Made by a program: the position numbers and the translations under genes. Of a DNA stretch of 64,000 bases, positions 19,004 through 27,387 are shown piece by piece (the stretch's first letter is position 1; each line of letters begins with the position of its first letter). The stretch comes from JAUXJB01 sp965226855 (GTDB lineage Bacteria; Myxococcota_A; UBA9160; SZUA-336), in assembly GCA_965226855.1 (NCBI GenBank), contig CBDDEE010000031.1:434001-498000 (forward strand), given 5' to 3'. The notes under the pieces are model-generated. The model did not search any database, was not told where the DNA came from, and worked only from the letters and a program-made list of their open reading frames with translations.

Positions 19004-19423
19004 ATGCACGAGCGGATAAAGAGGTCCGAAGGCTTCACGCTGCTGGAGGTGCTGCTCGCCATGGCAATCCTGGGCGTCGGGGTTCTCACGATCGGCGTGG
19101 CGCAGCTGTCGGCCATCAGGATGTCGTCGCGCTCCGGCCACCTGTCCCAGGCCATGTACCTGGCCCAGGAGCAGATGGAGACCTTCATGGCCATGCCACA
19201 GAGCTCGCCATTCCTGGACATCGCGGTCGTCGACACGCCCGATCCGTCAGGAATGATCGACATCGATGCGACCGATCAGGACCTGACGACCTTCGCGCGG
19301 AGCTGGACGGTCGAGCCGAACACTCCGGGCAACGGCCTGGCCCGTATCACGATCACCGTCATCTGGAACACGGCCTCGCGCGGCCTGAACCAGGTCCAGC
19401 TGCAGGGGATTCGGAACTCATGA
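19004..19423 (+). CDS. pilV: Minor prepilin PilV
   Basis: About 139 residues. AGGAGG abuts a first ATG at 18998 but is 6 bases from the second ATG at 19004, so 19004 is the better start. Leader MHERIKRSEG then FTLLEVLLAMAILGVGVLTI, with Glu at +5. The YLAQEQMETFMAMPQSSP segment is typical of PilV. Its stop overlaps the PilW start in ATGA. It is an inner-membrane pilin subunit before assembly. Confidence 0.88.
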   Translation: MHERIKRSEGFTLLEVLLAMAILGVGVLTIGVAQLSAIRMSSRSGHLSQAMYLAQEQMETFMAMPQSSPFLDIAVVDTPDPSGMIDIDATDQDLTTFARSWTVEPNTPGNGLARITITVIWNTASRGLNQVQLQGIRNS

Positions 19424-20412
19424 CCTCGAAAGCCAGGAACGATCGCGGGTTTACGCTGATCGAGCTGCTGATCGCCTCCGCTGTCCTCGGCGTCGTGAGC
19501 TCGCAGGTGTTCATGGTCCTGAACACCCAGAAGCGCGTGTACATCTCGAGCGAGCGCGTCCTCGCCGTGCAGGGGGATTCACGCACGGTGCTCGACCTAA
19601 TCACCTTCGACACGCGCATGGCTGGGTTCATGGTGCCCAAGATCGCCGCGCTCTCGAGTGTCGACGGCGGCGCGAACGCCGCGGACAGCTTCTGCATCAG
19701 CGACACGAGCTACTTCGACTTCCCGATGGGTGGCGCTCCCTCCCAGTCGCTGGACAGCGCGAGCGAGCCCTTCAACACATCGGGCGTAATTAGCTTCCCG
19801 TCGGCCAATGCGGTCAACGCGACGACCCTCGATATCGACGGCGTGAATGGCGCGAACGACTTCGGTGGCCCTGGGCGCGGCATCATCCTGTCGGACGGAG
19901 TGCGCTCCCACTGCGCCCGCATCACCGGCATCATCGGCAACCAGATCGCCTACACGCCGCCCCGCCCCGGGGCAGGCTGGATCGCGGGAAACTCCCGGGT
20001 CGTGCCGGCCGTCATCTACGAGCACAACGACATGAATGCCCTTCCTCCCGCGCTCCCACTGTCTCTGAGTCGCAACGGTCTCACCCTGGCGACGGGAGTA
20101 GAAGACCTTCAGATCGAGTACTGGGTAGACAACTCTCCGCTCGGGCTCCTGAACGGTGTCGTCGACAATGCCAACGAGTTTCCCGTCGACGACCTGAACA
20201 ACCAGCCCGGCCCCGCCACGATGGATACCTCTGCGATCCGCCGCATCCGCATCAGCGTGATCACGCGCACCGACCGGACGGAGGGTGGGGTCAGCCAGGA
20301 GTTCAACACCCAGCGTCGCCCCGCCAACGCGAACCGCGTTCAATCGAACACGGCAGACCAGTTCAAGCGGCGTCGCTTCCGGACCAGCGTGCTGCCGAGA
20401 AACCTCCTCTAA
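19420..20412 (+). CDS. pilW: Minor prepilin PilW
   Basis: 330 residues. Leader MTSKARNDRG then FTLIELLIASAVLGVVSSQV, Glu at +5. The RTVLDLITFDTRMAGFMVPK segment is characteristic of PilW, as is the large beta-rich C-terminal part. Coupled to pilV by ATGA and followed by pilX after 2 bases. Part of the minor pilin tip complex. Confidence 0.88.
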   Translation: MTSKARNDRGFTLIELLIASAVLGVVSSQVFMVLNTQKRVYISSERVLAVQGDSRTVLDLITFDTRMAGFMVPKIAALSSVDGGANAADSFCISDTSYFDFPMGGAPSQSLDSASEPFNTSGVISFPSANAVNATTLDIDGVNGANDFGGPGRGIILSDGVRSHCARITGIIGNQIAYTPPRPGAGWIAGNSRVVPAVIYEHNDMNALPPALPLSLSRNGLTLATGVEDLQIEYWVDNSPLGLLNGVVDNANEFPVDDLNNQPGPATMDTSAIRRIRISVITRTDRTEGGVSQEFNTQRRPANANRVQSNTADQFKRRRFRTSVLPRNLL

Positions 20413-20414
20413 CC

Positions 20415-20942
20415 GTGAACGGGACCCCCGCCATGCAGTACCTCTACGAAACCGAGAAGCGTGACCAGGCGGGCATCGCCCTGCTCATCGCCGTCATTCT
20501 CATGCTGCTGATCAGCGCGATCGGCCTCTCTGCGCTGCAGAGCGCCGGCGGGGAAGCGTCTGCGAGCGGCCGCTCTGCGCGCAAGCTGACGACGTTCTTC
20601 GCGGCGGACTCGGGCATGAGCGTGGTCATGCAGCAGCTCGATACCACGCTCACCAAGGCCCAGTACGCGGACAGCGTGATCCTGGACGACACGCAGTTCA
20701 TGCAGAACCCCACGGGCCTCTTCACACAGGTCCGCACGGGAACCGTGGACAACGCGACCGCGCAGCCCGTCACCCGAATCAGAGGCATCGCCCCGAAGGG
20801 CGGCGCCCTCAACGTGAATTCCCCCAACAGCTTTGTTCTGGGGATCTATCGCGCCGACGTCCTTGCCACCGATCCCGTCGGCGGACGCGTCGAGCTCCAG
20901 GTGCAGCTCGCCGTGAATGAAGGGAGCCCTTCGTACAAATGA
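20415..20942 (+). CDS. pilX: Minor pilus assembly protein PilX
   Basis: 175 residues from GTG 20415 or 169 from ATG 20433. The N-terminus QAGIALLIAVILMLLISAIG is the PilX_N hydrophobic helix, with Gly-Ile in place of the usual Gly-Phe cleavage pair and no canonical Glu(+5). AADSGMSVVMQQL follows, as in PilX. Its stop overlaps pilY1 (ATGA). Order and overlaps place it firmly in the minor pilin operon. Confidence 0.82.
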   Translation: MNGTPAMQYLYETEKRDQAGIALLIAVILMLLISAIGLSALQSAGGEASASGRSARKLTTFFAADSGMSVVMQQLDTTLTKAQYADSVILDDTQFMQNPTGLFTQVRTGTVDNATAQPVTRIRGIAPKGGALNVNSPNSFVLGIYRADVLATDPVGGRVELQVQLAVNEGSPSYK

Positions 20943-23900
20943 GTCCACGAATCCTCATCACAGCGGTCCTGGTCCTGATCCTCTCGGCGAGCCCGTGGGC
21001 GTCTGCGCAGCAAGACGACGATATCGCGCTGCTGCGCCAGGAGGTGGCCCCGAACGTCATCCTCCTGCTGGATACCTCGGGATCGATGATGCTCGGACTA
21101 AACGCCGACGAGTTCACGAGCGCGCCGAACCGAAACAACTGGCAGTTCAACGACCGGTTCCCGATCGATCTCACGACAAAGGTTCCCGTTGCACAAACCT
21201 CCGAGGACGAACAGAACTCGTTCTACTGTGACCTCCCGAGGCCGACACGGATCAGCAACACCGGTGGAGTCTGTCCCGGGAGCAAGAGCGAGCTCAGCTA
21301 CCCCAGCGAGCCGGCTGACACCTGTCCTAATACTGACGACTTCGGAGCGCGCTGGGACGGCGGGGGCAAGTTCCACTGCACGAACGTCCCCACCGGCTGC
21401 CAGTTCGCGCCGTCGGACTGGGAGTGTTACGTGGACGTGGAGAAGACGTACCTCACGCCGGCGGACTACGGAGGAAACAAGAATTACAAGACGGGCTGGC
21501 AGCGGAACTACCTGTACTGGGTCGTGCAGCAGATGCACGCGGGGAGGCCCATCAACTATGAGGTAGGCGACCGCATCAGCGCGGCGAAAGACTCGATCAG
21601 GACGATCATCAACGACATCAACCCCGACGGCCAGCCGGACTCGGTGCGCTTCGGCCTGGCGCGCTTCGACAGGAGCTCGAACGGCGGCCGCATTCTCATC
21701 GGCGCCGGCGACGGCACCAAGACCGACATCTTCGCGCGCCTGGACGACTGGGACGACGACAACGAAGGGACGGGCCCCGGCGGTGGAACACCCCTCAGCG
21801 AGGCGCTAGTCGACATGGGCCGCTACTTCGCCGGCGAGGACAAGCTTGGGGTGTACGACGTTTTCAACAGGAAGGATGCGAAGGGGAACAACCCCCAGCG
21901 CCCGATCGACGTGTACTGTCGCCAGAGCTTCGTGATCCTGCTGACCGACGGACAGCCCACGAGCGATCTCAACAACCACCACGGCAGCGACTTCATGAAC
22001 ACGATCGGGAACGCTGATGGCGACAACAGCGAGAATCCCGACCCCTGGACGGGCTCTCAGCAGGCCTTCGTACCCCCCTACCAGAGCGGCTCGGGTAGCG
22101 ACTGGCTGGACGACGTCGCCCACTACCTGGCGCGGACGGACATGGTGAGGGACAACAAGCTGCAGTTCGACCAGACGGTCTACACCTACACGGTCGGCTT
22201 CGCGATCGACCACCCGCTGCTGCGGGAGACCGCCGATAACGGCAAGGGCCGCTACTTCACGACGTCGAGCGCCGCCAGGCTGGCTGTGGACCTGAGGGAC
22301 GCCCTGCTGGAGATCATCGACCGGGCTTCCTCGCTGACGGCGGCAACGGTTCCGTCCAGCCGCAGCAACTTCGGCGACGGCTTCTACACGGCGTTCTTCC
22401 GCCCGAGCGCGGCCGAGCCCTTCTGGCCCGGGCACCTACAGGCCTTCCGCCTGTCGCCCGATCTGACCGTGCTCGACCGCCCCCGTGCGGGCTACCCATA
22501 CGGAGCTCCGGCGATCGACCCCGCCACGAACCGCTTCTTCGAGCCCCGCTTCCCGTACTGGGACACCCAGGACGTAATGCTCTCGGCCAGCCACCCCCCG
22601 CGAAAGCTGTACACCAACCTCAGCGGAAGTAGCTCGCCGACCAGCTTCAACACGGCGACGATTTCGGTAGCCGATCTCGGCGTCGTCGACGCAGACCTGA
22701 CACTCTACGACAACCCGACGACCGCGCCGTTCACGACTGTGGGACAGCTGACAGATGCCCTCGTCAACTTCTACCACGGCGTGGACGTATTCGACTCCGA
22801 TCGAGACAATGACTTCGGGGAGAAGAGGGGCGCCGTCCTCGGCGACATCTTCCACTCGAACCCCATCGCGATCGGCCCGCCACCCGCAGTGCTTCGCAGC
22901 GAGGACGGCATGGGCCCGATCGACCAGACTGGCACCTTCCTCAACACGAACAAGGTCCGCGAGCGCCGCATCTACGTGGGCGCGAACGACGCCATGCTCC
23001 ACTCCTTCCACGGCGGCGTGTTCCGATCCGGAGACAACCCCCAGACCGCGGAGCAGGAGAAGGACTACTACGATCTCGGAACCGGCGAGGAGACATTCGG
23101 CTACATCCCGGGCTTCGTCCTCGACCGGCTGAAGCTGCTGCCGCAGAGCGGCCTGGGCAAGCAGTACTTCGTCGACGGGAACCCGAGCGCCGCGGACGTA
23201 TGGCTGCCGAGTAGCGCCTCTGACGTCACGAAGGAGGCGTCAGAGTGGACGACCGCGCTGGTCGGGTCCATGCGTCAGGGCGGCCGTGGCTACTTCGCCC
23301 TGGACGTGACCGAGCCCAAGGCCAGCGGCGGCTCCCACTATCCGTACCCCAAGTTCCTCTGGGAGGTGGACAACTCCACCCTGCCGCTCGGCGAGACCTG
23401 GTCAGAGCCGATCATCACTCGGGTCAAGGTCAGAGGACCTGGAGGCAACGACTACTGCGGAGACGACGACACGGACGACGGCTCGTGCATCGAGCGTTGG
23501 GTCGCCATCGTGGGCGCCGGCTACGACGCCACGGGCGATCCAAACAACTACGCGACCTACGTCGGCAATCCGAGCGCTGCCGGCTGGACGGACGAGGGCA
23601 AGGGCGTCTTCATCCTCGACATCAGCGATGGGTCCGTCATCGCCCAGCTGACCCACTCCGCGAGCGACCCGGTCCTCAGCCGCATGAAGTACGCCATCCC
23701 GAGCACGCCGGGCGTGCTCGACCTGGACTTCGACGGTTTCGCGGACGTCCACGTCTACATCGGCGACCTTGGTGGCCAGGTGTGGAAGTGGGACATCCAC
23801 GAGGTGGGACTTGATCAGACGCGGCGACGGGATCGTGGACAACTGGAAGGCAGATGTCTTCTTCACCGCTCGCAAGCGAGCCTGAGCGATCCCCTGGGGA

Positions 23901-24766
23901 AGAACATCGGAGACGTCAACAACGACGAGCACCACCGACTATCACTTCCACAGCATCTTCTTCCCGCCGATCGCCACCTACGTCGACAACGAGCTCGTAC
24001 TGGGCTTCGGGAGCGGCGAGCGCGCCAACCTGGCTTACAAGGGTCTCCCGGCCCCCGGAAAGAAGCTCCTAGGGCTGCACGACGACAACAACCGCTTCTG
24101 GGTGCTCTGGGATCGGACGCCGCTGCGCGTCTGCACCCAGAAGAATTCCGGGGGCAGCTGCATAGCCTATGCGTGGAGCTCCCTTCCAGGTGGCGGAGCA
24201 CTTCACTGGACGGGACGCTGATCGAGGCGTGGGCGAGCCAGAAAGCTTCGTGCCAAGGACGGGGCAGCTGCATAGCCTATGCGGATCCCTTCCAGGTGGA
24301 ACACTTCGAGGGCTACCAGACCATAAACGGTCAGAACCGTGGGATCAACGACATCACGAACTTCATCAACGATCCAGCGCCGAATGACGATGGGTACTAC
24401 ATGGTGGCGCCGGACGGCGAGAAGTTCGTGACGAACCACATCGTCTTCTCCGGTGTCATGCTGACATTGAGCTATGTGTCGCCGGATCTGAATGACCCCC
24501 AAAGGGACATCTGCAACTCTGCGGGCACCACGAACGTGTTCCTGTTCGATGTGGAGCGGGGTGAGGGTCTGCTCGCAACGGGCCGCGTGGAACAGCTCGG
24601 CAACGGCGCGCCCGCGGACCCACGCATTTCGGTGTCCCGCGACTCGAGCGGGAACATGAGCGTCGAGCTGATCGGTCAGACCTCGATGGGCGAGGTCCTC
24701 AAGATGCCGATCCCGGGGGAATATCCGGACCCGGTCGAGATGGTCTACTGGCGCCAGCGCTTCTAG
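20939..24766 (+). CDS. pilY1: PilY1-type pilus tip adhesin, damaged in the C-terminal propeller
   Basis: Exported (signal sequence ILITAVLVLILSASPWASA). The N-terminal half contains a von Willebrand A domain (VILLLDTSGSMM MIDAS, later SFVILLTDGQPT); the second half is the PilY1 beta-propeller (GDIFHSNPIAIG, YVGANDAMLHSFHGG, GYIPGFVLD, FALDVTEP, GGQVWKWDI). It anchors or promotes surface type IV pili. The 1275-codon frame is open throughout, but only by chance. From about 23815 the real protein continues in another frame (GDGIVDNWKADVFFTARK, YHFHSIFFPPIATYVDNE, LVLGFGSGERANL), with a stop at 23880. It returns to the first frame after 24260, beyond a transposase fragment. Frameshift correction is needed before function is assumed. 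Confidence 0.9.
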   Translation: MSPRILITAVLVLILSASPWASAQQDDDIALLRQEVAPNVILLLDTSGSMMLGLNADEFTSAPNRNNWQFNDRFPIDLTTKVPVAQTSEDEQNSFYCDLPRPTRISNTGGVCPGSKSELSYPSEPADTCPNTDDFGARWDGGGKFHCTNVPTGCQFAPSDWECYVDVEKTYLTPADYGGNKNYKTGWQRNYLYWVVQQMHAGRPINYEVGDRISAAKDSIRTIINDINPDGQPDSVRFGLARFDRSSNGGRILIGAGDGTKTDIFARLDDWDDDNEGTGPGGGTPLSEALVDMGRYFAGEDKLGVYDVFNRKDAKGNNPQRPIDVYCRQSFVILLTDGQPTSDLNNHHGSDFMNTIGNADGDNSENPDPWTGSQQAFVPPYQSGSGSDWLDDVAHYLARTDMVRDNKLQFDQTVYTYTVGFAIDHPLLRETADNGKGRYFTTSSAARLAVDLRDALLEIIDRASSLTAATVPSSRSNFGDGFYTAFFRPSAAEPFWPGHLQAFRLSPDLTVLDRPRAGYPYGAPAIDPATNRFFEPRFPYWDTQDVMLSASHPPRKLYTNLSGSSSPTSFNTATISVADLGVVDADLTLYDNPTTAPFTTVGQLTDALVNFYHGVDVFDSDRDNDFGEKRGAVLGDIFHSNPIAIGPPPAVLRSEDGMGPIDQTGTFLNTNKVRERRIYVGANDAMLHSFHGGVFRSGDNPQTAEQEKDYYDLGTGEETFGYIPGFVLDRLKLLPQSGLGKQYFVDGNPSAADVWLPSSASDVTKEASEWTTALVGSMRQGGRGYFALDVTEPKASGGSHYPYPKFLWEVDNSTLPLGETWSEPIITRVKVRGPGGNDYCGDDDTDDGSCIERWVAIVGAGYDATGDPNNYATYVGNPSAAGWTDEGKGVFILDISDGSVIAQLTHSASDPVLSRMKYAIPSTPGVLDLDFDGFADVHVYIGDLGGQVWKWDIHEVGLDQTRRRDRGQLEGRCLLHRSQASLSDPLGKNIGDVNNDEHHRLSLPQHLLPADRHLRRQRARTGLRERRARQPGLQGSPGPRKEAPRAARRQQPLLGALGSDAAARLHPEEFRGQLHSLCVELPSRWRSTSLDGTLIEAWASQKASCQGRGSCIAYADPFQVEHFEGYQTINGQNRGINDITNFINDPAPNDDGYYMVAPDGEKFVTNHIVFSGVMLTLSYVSPDLNDPQRDICNSAGTTNVFLFDVERGEGLLATGRVEQLGNGAPADPRISVSRDSSGNMSVELIGQTSMGEVLKMPIPGEYPDPVEMVYWRQRF
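24151..24299 (+). mobile_element. Transposase-derived fragment between direct repeats inside pilY1
   Basis: Bases 24194-24260 match 60968-61038 of the IS5-type transposase gene (codons for VDGTLIEAWASQKS) with no substitutions, only 4 missing bases at three places. The fragment is bracketed by an exact 23-bp repeat starting GGGGCAGCTGCATAGCC (24151-24173 and 24261-24283), then CCCTTCCAGGTGG in both. No insertion-sequence ends are present, so this is not a transposition product in the normal sense; a mis-assembly or gene-conversion scar is likely. Confidence 0.8.
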
Positions 24767-24778
24767 GAGGAAATCGAA

Positions 24779-25054
24779 ATGAAGCTCGCAAACGGAATAC
24801 TATGTGCGGCGATCCTGCTCACCTCGGTGCTCCCGCTCCGGGGGAGCGCGGGTGAGAACGAGTTCATGGAGGGCCGCCTGCAGGCGGTCCGGCTGGAAGA
24901 CAAGACCGTGGTCATGGACAACGTCCGGGTCTACGTGCCGCCCGAGACTGCCGAGCTCGACGATTTCTCCGCAGGCGACCAGGTCGTCTTCGAGTACCGC
25001 AGAAACGACGGACGCCTCACGGCGATTCTCCTCCGGAAGTACGAGGAAGGCTAG
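24779..25054 (+). CDS. Small exported protein downstream of pilY1
   Basis: 91 residues, 12 bases after pilY1 and preceded by AGGAGG. Signal sequence LCAAILLTSVLPLRGSAG, then a small beta-rich domain (FMEGRLQAVRLEDKTVVMDN ... AGDQVVFEYRRNDGRLTAIL) resembling a DUF1344-like OB fold. Probably co-transcribed with the pilin operon and periplasmic; the function is unknown. Its 3' end overlaps the convergent PilZ gene by 38 bases. Confidence 0.75.
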   Translation: MKLANGILCAAILLTSVLPLRGSAGENEFMEGRLQAVRLEDKTVVMDNVRVYVPPETAELDDFSAGDQVVFEYRRNDGRLTAILLRKYEEG

Positions 25055-25394
25055 CATCGGGCAGCGCCCGGGCCATCGCCCAGAGGAAGAACTCGCGGTA
25101 CTCCCTCGGCGGCTCGTGGAGCAGCACGCCGAAGCCTGTCGGGACCTCCGGGCTCTCCAGGCCCCGAGTCGTCCAGCGGACCTCTCCGCGCACGTTGACG
25201 AGAGCCGCTCCGACCGGCGACTCGAACTGAACCACCACGGCGCTGCCCAGATGCGGGAGCTCGTTTGCCTCGATGAACAGACCGCCGCGGGAGGCGCTCT
25301 TCAGCAGCCCCGTGGCCTCACAACCCTCAGCCACGAAACGCACGAGGACCGAGGAGATGCGGAGCCTGGCGCGGGACCGTGCGGAAGCCTTCAC
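25017..25394 (-). CDS. PilZ-domain protein
   Basis: 125 residues, a single PilZ domain. The N-terminal arginine-rich segment RSRARLRISSVLVRF corresponds to the RxxxR c-di-GMP contact. LLKSASRGGLFIEA corresponds to the [D/N]xSxxG motif, with Ser in place of the usual D/N. GEVRW and GFGVLL strands follow. Likely a c-di-GMP-binding or degenerate PilZ adaptor. Position beside the pilin operon suggests a pilus role (inference). It overlaps the preceding convergent gene. Confidence 0.7.
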   Translation of the reverse strand: MKASARSRARLRISSVLVRFVAEGCEATGLLKSASRGGLFIEANELPHLGSAVVVQFESPVGAALVNVRGEVRWTTRGLESPEVPTGFGVLLHEPPREYREFFLWAMARALPDASLPRTSGGESP

Positions 25395-25442
25395 GTCCGA
25401 TAGAATCGGAGCCCGTCATAGCAGGCTTGAGGACGAGGATAG

Positions 25443-26309
25443 ATGCGCATTGTGGAGCTATTTGGGACAGGACGGCCGGTCATCTCGTTCGAGTTCTTTC
25501 CGCCGAAGACCGAGGCCGGCTTCTCGTCGCTGTTCCAGACCATCGCGGAGCTGAAGCGGCTCGACCCCTCGTTCGTCTCGGTGACCTGGGGCGCCGGCGG
25601 CTCGACGCGCCGCAAGACCGTCGAGCTGGTCATCCGCATCCAGAACGAGATCGGGATCACGGCGATGGCGCACATCTCGTGCGTTGGCTCGAGCCGCGAC
25701 GAGATCGCCGCGGCGCTCGACCAGCTCGAGCAGGGCGGGATCGCGAACGTGCTGCCCCTTGGCGGCGATCGGCCTGAAGCTTACGTCCCGCCTCCTGGTG
25801 CCTTCGACTACGCGAACGAGCTGATCGAGTTCATTCGTCCGCACTGGAGCTTCTGTCTGCCTGCTGCGTGCTACCCCGAGACGCACCCCGCAGCCCGCAC
25901 TCCCGAGTTCGACCTCGAGATGCTCGTGCAGAAGGCTAATGCGGGCGTCGACTTCCTGATCACGCAGCTCTTCTTCGACAACGCCGATTACTTTGACTTC
26001 GTCGAGCGCGTCCGTCTGGCCGGGATCGAGCTGCCGATCGTGCCCGGGATCATGCCCGTCATCAGCGGCCAGAACATCCGGCGCATGACGAGCATGTGTG
26101 GCGCCCGTATTCCGAGGCCCCTGGAAGAGAGACTGGCACGCGCAGGCGACGACAACGCCGCCACGCTGGAGGTCGGCATCGAGTGGGCCACTGCCCAGTG
26201 TCGTGAGCTGCTGCAGGAGGGCGCGCCTGGAATTCACTTCTACACGCTGAACCGCTCGCCTGCAACGCGGCGGATCTACGGAGAGCTGTTCCCCTCTGGT
26301 GTCGGCTGA
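25443..26309 (+). CDS. metF: 5,10-methylenetetrahydrofolate reductase
   Basis: 288 residues, full length for bacterial MetF. RPVISFEFFPPKTEAG contains the catalytic Glu. VSVTWGAGGSTR, AHISCVGSSRDEI, NVLPLGGDRP, DFLITQLFFDNADYF and PIVPGIMPVISGQNIRRM are all hallmark segments of this FAD enzyme. It makes 5-methyl-THF for methionine synthesis. Transcribed ahead of two PilZ genes, but with a 50-base gap, so linkage is uncertain. Confidence 0.96.
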   Translation: MRIVELFGTGRPVISFEFFPPKTEAGFSSLFQTIAELKRLDPSFVSVTWGAGGSTRRKTVELVIRIQNEIGITAMAHISCVGSSRDEIAAALDQLEQGGIANVLPLGGDRPEAYVPPPGAFDYANELIEFIRPHWSFCLPAACYPETHPAARTPEFDLEMLVQKANAGVDFLITQLFFDNADYFDFVERVRLAGIELPIVPGIMPVISGQNIRRMTSMCGARIPRPLEERLARAGDDNAATLEVGIEWATAQCRELLQEGAPGIHFYTLNRSPATRRIYGELFPSGVG

Positions 26310-26359
26310 AAATTAAAGTCCCGCGCCAGCGGTGCCGATTCGCGTACAGGGGTTCGTTT

Positions 26360-26743
26360 ATGCCCTTCTTGCCAGAGCGACGAAAGGCCCGCGCGAGCGT
26401 CCGTTTCAAGGTCGCCTATCACGGACCCTCGTTCGAGGGAACCGGCACGGTCCTGAACATCTCCAAGACCGGTGCGCTGATCGAAGACTGCGATCGGCTA
26501 CTGATGACCGGGATCGACATCAAGCTGAGCTTCTCCTTCTTCGAGGACTCCATTCCGATCGAGGTTCCTGCCACGGTCGTACGGGAGACCGAGCAGGGCT
26601 TCGGCGTCCAGTTCACAAAGCTGAGTCCGCGTACCCGATCCGTTCTGGGCATGGCGATCTCGAAGCTTCGGCAGACTTACGAGGACGCCGAGGACGCGCC
26701 GGGACTCGAGGACGGTGAAGAGATCACTCTGCTAAAGACTTGA
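26360..26743 (+). CDS. PilZ-domain protein (tandem paralogue 1)
   Basis: 127 residues. ERRKARASVRFKVAYHGPS provides the arginine motif and LNISKTGALIED the NxSxxG motif, so both c-di-GMP contacts look intact. The TRSVLGMAISKLRQTYED helix follows the barrel and the C-terminus ends ITLLKT. It is closely similar to the next gene along its whole length, showing a tandem duplication. Confidence 0.82.
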   Translation: MPFLPERRKARASVRFKVAYHGPSFEGTGTVLNISKTGALIEDCDRLLMTGIDIKLSFSFFEDSIPIEVPATVVRETEQGFGVQFTKLSPRTRSVLGMAISKLRQTYEDAEDAPGLEDGEEITLLKT

Positions 26744-26797
26744 CTCGGGCGCGACACTAAAGCCGTGCCCGCAGGAGTCCGATCCCCAGCCTCGACG

Positions 26798-27196
26798 ATG
26801 ACACAGACGGAACGACAGAAAGCCCGCGCGCGAGTCCGCTTCCAGGTGGCTTACGTCGTGCGCGGCAAAACCATGGAGACGGCCGACGGACGTCGACCGC
26901 TCGAGGGGACCGGAAGGGTCCGCAACATCTCGAAGAGCGGCGCACTGATCGAAGACGCGGATCCGCTGGTCGCGCCGGGCTCGTCCATCAAGCTCCGACT
27001 CTCCTTCCTCGAAGATTCCATTCCCGTCGAGATCCCCGCGCAGGTGATTCGGGAAAGCGGGACGGGCTTCGCCATCGAGTTCAAGAAGCTCACCGCCCGT
27101 ACGCGCACCGTCCTCGGGATGGCCATCGCGAAGCTCCGCGCCAGCGAAGAAGAGGGCGAAGACGGTGGCGCCGACATTCCGTTACTGAAGGTCTGA
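26798..27196 (+). CDS. PilZ-domain protein (tandem paralogue 2)
   Basis: About 132 residues from ATG 26798 (MTQTERQKARARVRF); an in-frame GTG at 26765 would add 11 residues not conserved in the paralogue. RNISKSGALIEDA gives the NxSxxG motif. FLEDSIPVEIPAQVIRE and TRTVLGMAIAKLR parallel the upstream gene. It has a 14-residue insertion after AYVV compared with it. Likely a c-di-GMP receptor; the effector target is unknown. Confidence 0.82.
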   Translation: MTQTERQKARARVRFQVAYVVRGKTMETADGRRPLEGTGRVRNISKSGALIEDADPLVAPGSSIKLRLSFLEDSIPVEIPAQVIRESGTGFAIEFKKLTARTRTVLGMAIAKLRASEEEGEDGGADIPLLKV

Positions 27197-27209
27197 GGGG
27201 GTCCACGCC

Positions 27210-27319
27210 GTCGGGGGTCGGGAACATCCCCGGCGGACTCCGCTCCTTGCGTGCTCAGAGGACTTGCTCGCCTCGGGCACCGCTACCACAGTCCGCCGGG
27301 GATGTTCCCGACCCCCGAC
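27210..27319. repeat. Long perfect palindrome, copy A
   Basis: Two 30-base arms (27210-27239 and 27290-27319) are exact reverse complements, separated by a 50-base spacer. The left arm begins GTCGGGGGTCGGGAACATCC. It lies between a plus-strand and a minus-strand gene end, so it could terminate both. A second copy is at 36167-36284; arms vary between copies but remain fully paired. Confidence 0.9.
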
Positions 27320-27330
27320 TACTTGCCGGC

Positions 27331-27380
27331 CTGAGCGGAGGTGGGTGGCGCGCGACCGCTCGCGCGCCGGGTCCCAGAAG
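27331..27380 (-). repeat. GTGGGACCC hairpin repeat, copy 4
   Basis: On the minus strand: TTCTGGGACCC, stem GGCGCGCGA-GCGG-TCGCGCGCC, then ACCCACCTCCGCTCAG. It begins a few bases after the PAC2 gene stop, consistent with a terminator role. Confidence 0.75.
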
Positions 27381-27387
27381 ACCACCG

